Origin: a virus
Reading direction: 5' to 3' (one strand)
DNA length: 25,060 nt
Virus record (IMG/VR): IMGVR_UViG_3300042937_000138
Span: 1-25,060 of that record
Positions 23,313 to 25,060 of this stretch are shown one piece after another; within the stretch, counting starts at the first letter, position 1; each line of letters starts with the position of its first letter. Under the pieces are notes generated by a model. That model ran no database searches. It saw only the letters and a program-made list of their open reading frames with translations, and was not told the origin of the DNA. Made by a program: the position numbers and the translations under genes.

Positions 23313-23589
23313 ATTTTGAAACGTCATCGTATGGAGCCATTTCGGTTTGCATTTCAAGTAGAAGAACCTTATTACAGGTATACAAGGGGGGTTAGCTGTC
23401 TCCTTTTACCTTCGTCTTAACTAGCTGTAAGAAATTGGTAGCACTTGAAACTACATCCAATTCTTTAATGGTTATCGTCGTATAGAGCCATTATCCGCCG
23501 TGAGCTTTGAACTATTGGGTTGACCATCAGCGCAAGAACAACTTTATATGTTGCTTGATGATGTGCTATCTATAGCAATTGTCTGTGTT

Positions 23590-23597
23590 TATTTATA
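23590..23597 (-). promoter_or_regulatory. Late-promoter octamer on the minus strand
   Basis: Reading the minus strand, TATAAATA runs from 23597 to 23590, a perfect T4-type late element; the predicted start is near 23584, and transcription would go leftward through the hairpin region toward the gp17 end. It is opposite to every gene here. In AT-rich DNA the octamer can arise by chance (a handful are expected in 25 kb on both strands), so only its location in the gap supports it. Confidence 0.35.
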
Positions 23598-23640
23598 CGT
23601 CTTAAAATTCCAACTAATCTTTGGTGAAAAAGTGTGATTT

Positions 23641-23681
23641 ACTAAATAATTTATAATAAAACATATTTTTTATTAAAGGAG
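23641..23681 (+). promoter_or_regulatory. gp18: Probable gp18 promoter region and strong ribosome-binding site
   Basis: ACTAAATA (23641-23648, two mismatches from the late octamer) and TATAAT (23652-23657) lie in front of gp18. AAAGGAG at 23675-23681 is the strongest ribosome-binding site in the window, seven bases before the ATG. This suits the very high expression needed for tail sheath. The choice between the two promoter elements cannot be made from sequence. Confidence 0.45.
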
Positions 23682-23688
23682 ATTATAT

Positions 23689-25060
23689 ATGAGCATAATT
23701 AATCAACTAAGCCCTGGAATTGCTGTCAACGAAATTGACTTAACCACTATCGTACCTAGTGTAGCAACCTCCGTTGGAGCTTATGTAGGACAATTCAACT
23801 GGGGTCCATGTGACGATCCTTCATTGATTTCTGACGAAAATCAATTAATAGAAGTTTTTGGAAAACCAGTATCAACAATAGAAAATTCTTTTTCTGCTGT
23901 TTCTTTCTTTTCTTGCGCGAACTTCTTATCTTATACCAACGCATTGTATGTAGTAAGAACTGTTGACGCAAATACCGCAAACAATGCTACTGCAAATGTT
24001 AGCAGAACTTTGCTATGCAAAAACCAAGATACATTCGAATCTACGTACTTCTACGCTAATAATACAAATTCTTTTGGTCCATTTGCTGCTAGATATCCAG
24101 GAACACTAGGAAATTCTTTAACAGTTTCCATTTGTGCAAAAAATTCCGATTTTACAGATTGGAATTATTCCCGTTATTTCGACAATGCTCCAGGAACTTC
24201 TCAATATATCATTGAAAAGACTGGTAACTACGTTGCCAATGACGAATTACATATTGTTGTTATCGACTCTGCTGGTGGATTTACCGGAAAAGCAAATACA
24301 ATTATTGAGAAGTTTGCATTTCTATCAAAATCATTTGATGCTGTTGATATTAATGGTAGAAGTTCTTATTACAAAGAATATCTAAAACAAAATTCTCAGT
24401 ATATCTATGCAATGGACCCAGTAGATTTTTCGAATACTTCTACAACATGGGGCAAATTGTCTTCGGATCTTACTATGGGATCTGGATTCTACTCTCCATC
24501 AAACTATACTGTTACTTTAACTGGTGGTGCTAATGGTTCTACTCCTTCTGACGGAGCATTAGAATTAAACTGGGATAGATTCAAAGATAAGGATAGATAC
24601 GAAATTTCTCTTGCATTCGTTGGTTCTTCTAGTGTCGGAGTTGCTCAACATGTTCTAGATGAAATTGTTCTAGGACCAGAATCCGAATCTCCAACTGTTG
24701 GTAGAAAGGATTTGATGTTATTCGTTTCTCCAAGATTCTCGGATGTTGTGAATAAACCGAATCAAGAAGTCGAAAGAATCGTAACAGATAATGACAGCTT
24801 CCTAAACACTCTATCAAGATCCAGTTCATATATGGTTTCTGACTCCGGTTGGAAATATCAATATGATCGTTACAACAACGTTTATCGTTGGGTTCCTTTG
24901 AATGCTGACATTGCTGGTCTGTGTGCTTATACTGACTCTGTTGCCGATCCTTGGTTCTCTCCAGGCGGTTTCAATCGTGGCAAGATTAAAAATGTTGTTA
25001 AATTAGCTTGGTCGCCAAATCTGACAGAAAGAGATGCACTATACAAAAATGGTGTTAATC
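23689..25060 (+). CDS. gp18: Contractile tail sheath protein, T4 gp18-like (3' partial)
   Basis: The frame is open from ATG 23689 to the right edge (457 codons visible; T4 gp18 has 659 residues), so the C-terminus is missing. gp18 polymerises around the tail tube and contracts to drive the tube into the host. Family features: N-terminal LSPGIAVNEIDLTT, then SVGAYVGQFNWGPCDDPS with LIEVFGKP (the arm that interlocks subunits), FAARYPGTLGNSLTVSIC, a variable surface domain around residues 230-290, VGRKDLMLFVSPRFSD, and the highly conserved WVPLNADIAGLCAYTD, then DPWFSPGGFNRGKIKN and KLAWSPNLTERDALYKNG. The strong AAAGGAG site fits a major virion protein. Confidence 0.96.
   Translation, partial: MSIINQLSPGIAVNEIDLTTIVPSVATSVGAYVGQFNWGPCDDPSLISDENQLIEVFGKPVSTIENSFSAVSFFSCANFLSYTNALYVVRTVDANTANNATANVSRTLLCKNQDTFESTYFYANNTNSFGPFAARYPGTLGNSLTVSICAKNSDFTDWNYSRYFDNAPGTSQYIIEKTGNYVANDELHIVVIDSAGGFTGKANTIIEKFAFLSKSFDAVDINGRSSYYKEYLKQNSQYIYAMDPVDFSNTSTTWGKLSSDLTMGSGFYSPSNYTVTLTGGANGSTPSDGALELNWDRFKDKDRYEISLAFVGSSSVGVAQHVLDEIVLGPESESPTVGRKDLMLFVSPRFSDVVNKPNQEVERIVTDNDSFLNTLSRSSSYMVSDSGWKYQYDRYNNVYRWVPLNADIAGLCAYTDSVADPWFSPGGFNRGKIKNVVKLAWSPNLTERDALYKNGVN

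Larger units (their letters stand above)
23247..23688. other. Gene-free, hairpin-rich gap between gp17 and gp18 (candidate structured RNA)
   Basis: A 442-base stretch with no convincing gene in either strand, in a region where other gaps are mostly under 90 bases. It contains four clear stem-loops: 23284-23312; 23377-23410 (GGTA/TACC plus AAGGGG/CTCCTT); 23433-23462 (AATTGG/CCAATT plus TAG/CTA); and 23525-23563 (CATCA/TGATG plus CAAGAACA paired with TGTTGCTTG with one bulge). There is also a small TGCTA/TAGCA hairpin at 23564-23577. A 16-base motif, TCGTATRGAGCCATTW, occurs at 23327 and again at 23478. A minus-strand late octamer lies at 23590-23597. G+C is higher than in flanking genes. The strand is ambiguous: the first hairpin gains a G-U pair on the minus strand, the second on the plus strand. 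T4 has only a short gap here. Confidence 0.5.

Noticed and set aside
23331-23420. 29-codon reading frame (starting MEPFRFAFQVEEP) in the gp17-gp18 gap
   Set aside because: It has no ribosome-binding site, it overlaps two hairpins, and the related repeat at 23478 lacks the ATG. A structured RNA explains the region better.
23247-23640. tRNA or group I intron in the gp17-gp18 gap
   Set aside because: No cloverleaf with T-loop GTTCRANNC and acceptor stem was found on either strand, and no P7/P3 core motifs typical of T4 group I introns. gp17 and gp18 are both uninterrupted around it.

Overview
The window is a late structural-gene segment of a T4-type contractile-tailed phage. The evidence is the ordered run of recognisable T4 homologues at the right: neck gp13 and gp14, tail completion gp15, small terminase gp16, large terminase gp17, then tail sheath gp18, which runs off the right edge. 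All genes are on the + strand, packed with gaps of a few bases or short overlaps, and the DNA is AT-rich (about one third G+C by eye). Several small accessory proteins and fibre modules look, from memory, like those of marine T4-type phages (cyanomyoviruses and relatives) rather than enterobacterial T4. The host cannot be named from the sequence.

Layout. Positions 1-17495 are a large fibre/adhesin region, where T4 keeps its genes around 10-12 and wac. It holds two giant-type fibres with C-terminal S74 self-cleaving chaperone domains (1-2230, cut by the left edge, and 6936-12587, 1883 aa). It also holds two fibres sharing an Mtd-like N-terminus (2902-4416, 5010-6014), a short fibre with a jelly-roll-like tip (6019-6852), and two fibres sharing another N-terminal attachment domain (13518-14495 glycine-rich tip; 15805-16818 propeller-like repeats). 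Between them lie small conserved proteins of unknown function. Positions 17549-25060 are the neck, packaging and sheath genes, interrupted by a GIY-YIG homing endonuclease between gp13 and gp14 and by a 442-base gene-free, hairpin-rich gap between gp17 and gp18.

Regulation. T4-type late promoter octamers ([TC]ATAAATA or a close variant) sit in gaps or on stop codons in front of genes at 2579, 4431, 6896, 12942 and 15264. A rho-independent terminator lies at 4441-4472, directly after one of these promoters. One further octamer in the gp17-gp18 gap points the opposite way.

Most interesting points. (1) The gp17-gp18 gap has at least four hairpins, an internal repeat and an antisense late-promoter match; it is a candidate uncharacterised structured RNA. 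(2) gp14 and gp15 each carry the same extra beta-type module, which would explain why both exceed T4 length. (3) Fibre modules have been shuffled, duplicated and fused: swapped modules in the two S74 fibres, a chimeric small protein at 15315, and a 50%-G+C pyocin-knob-like insert at about 11040-11290. (4) Three successive proteins end in a D-[GA]-G-x-F tail.
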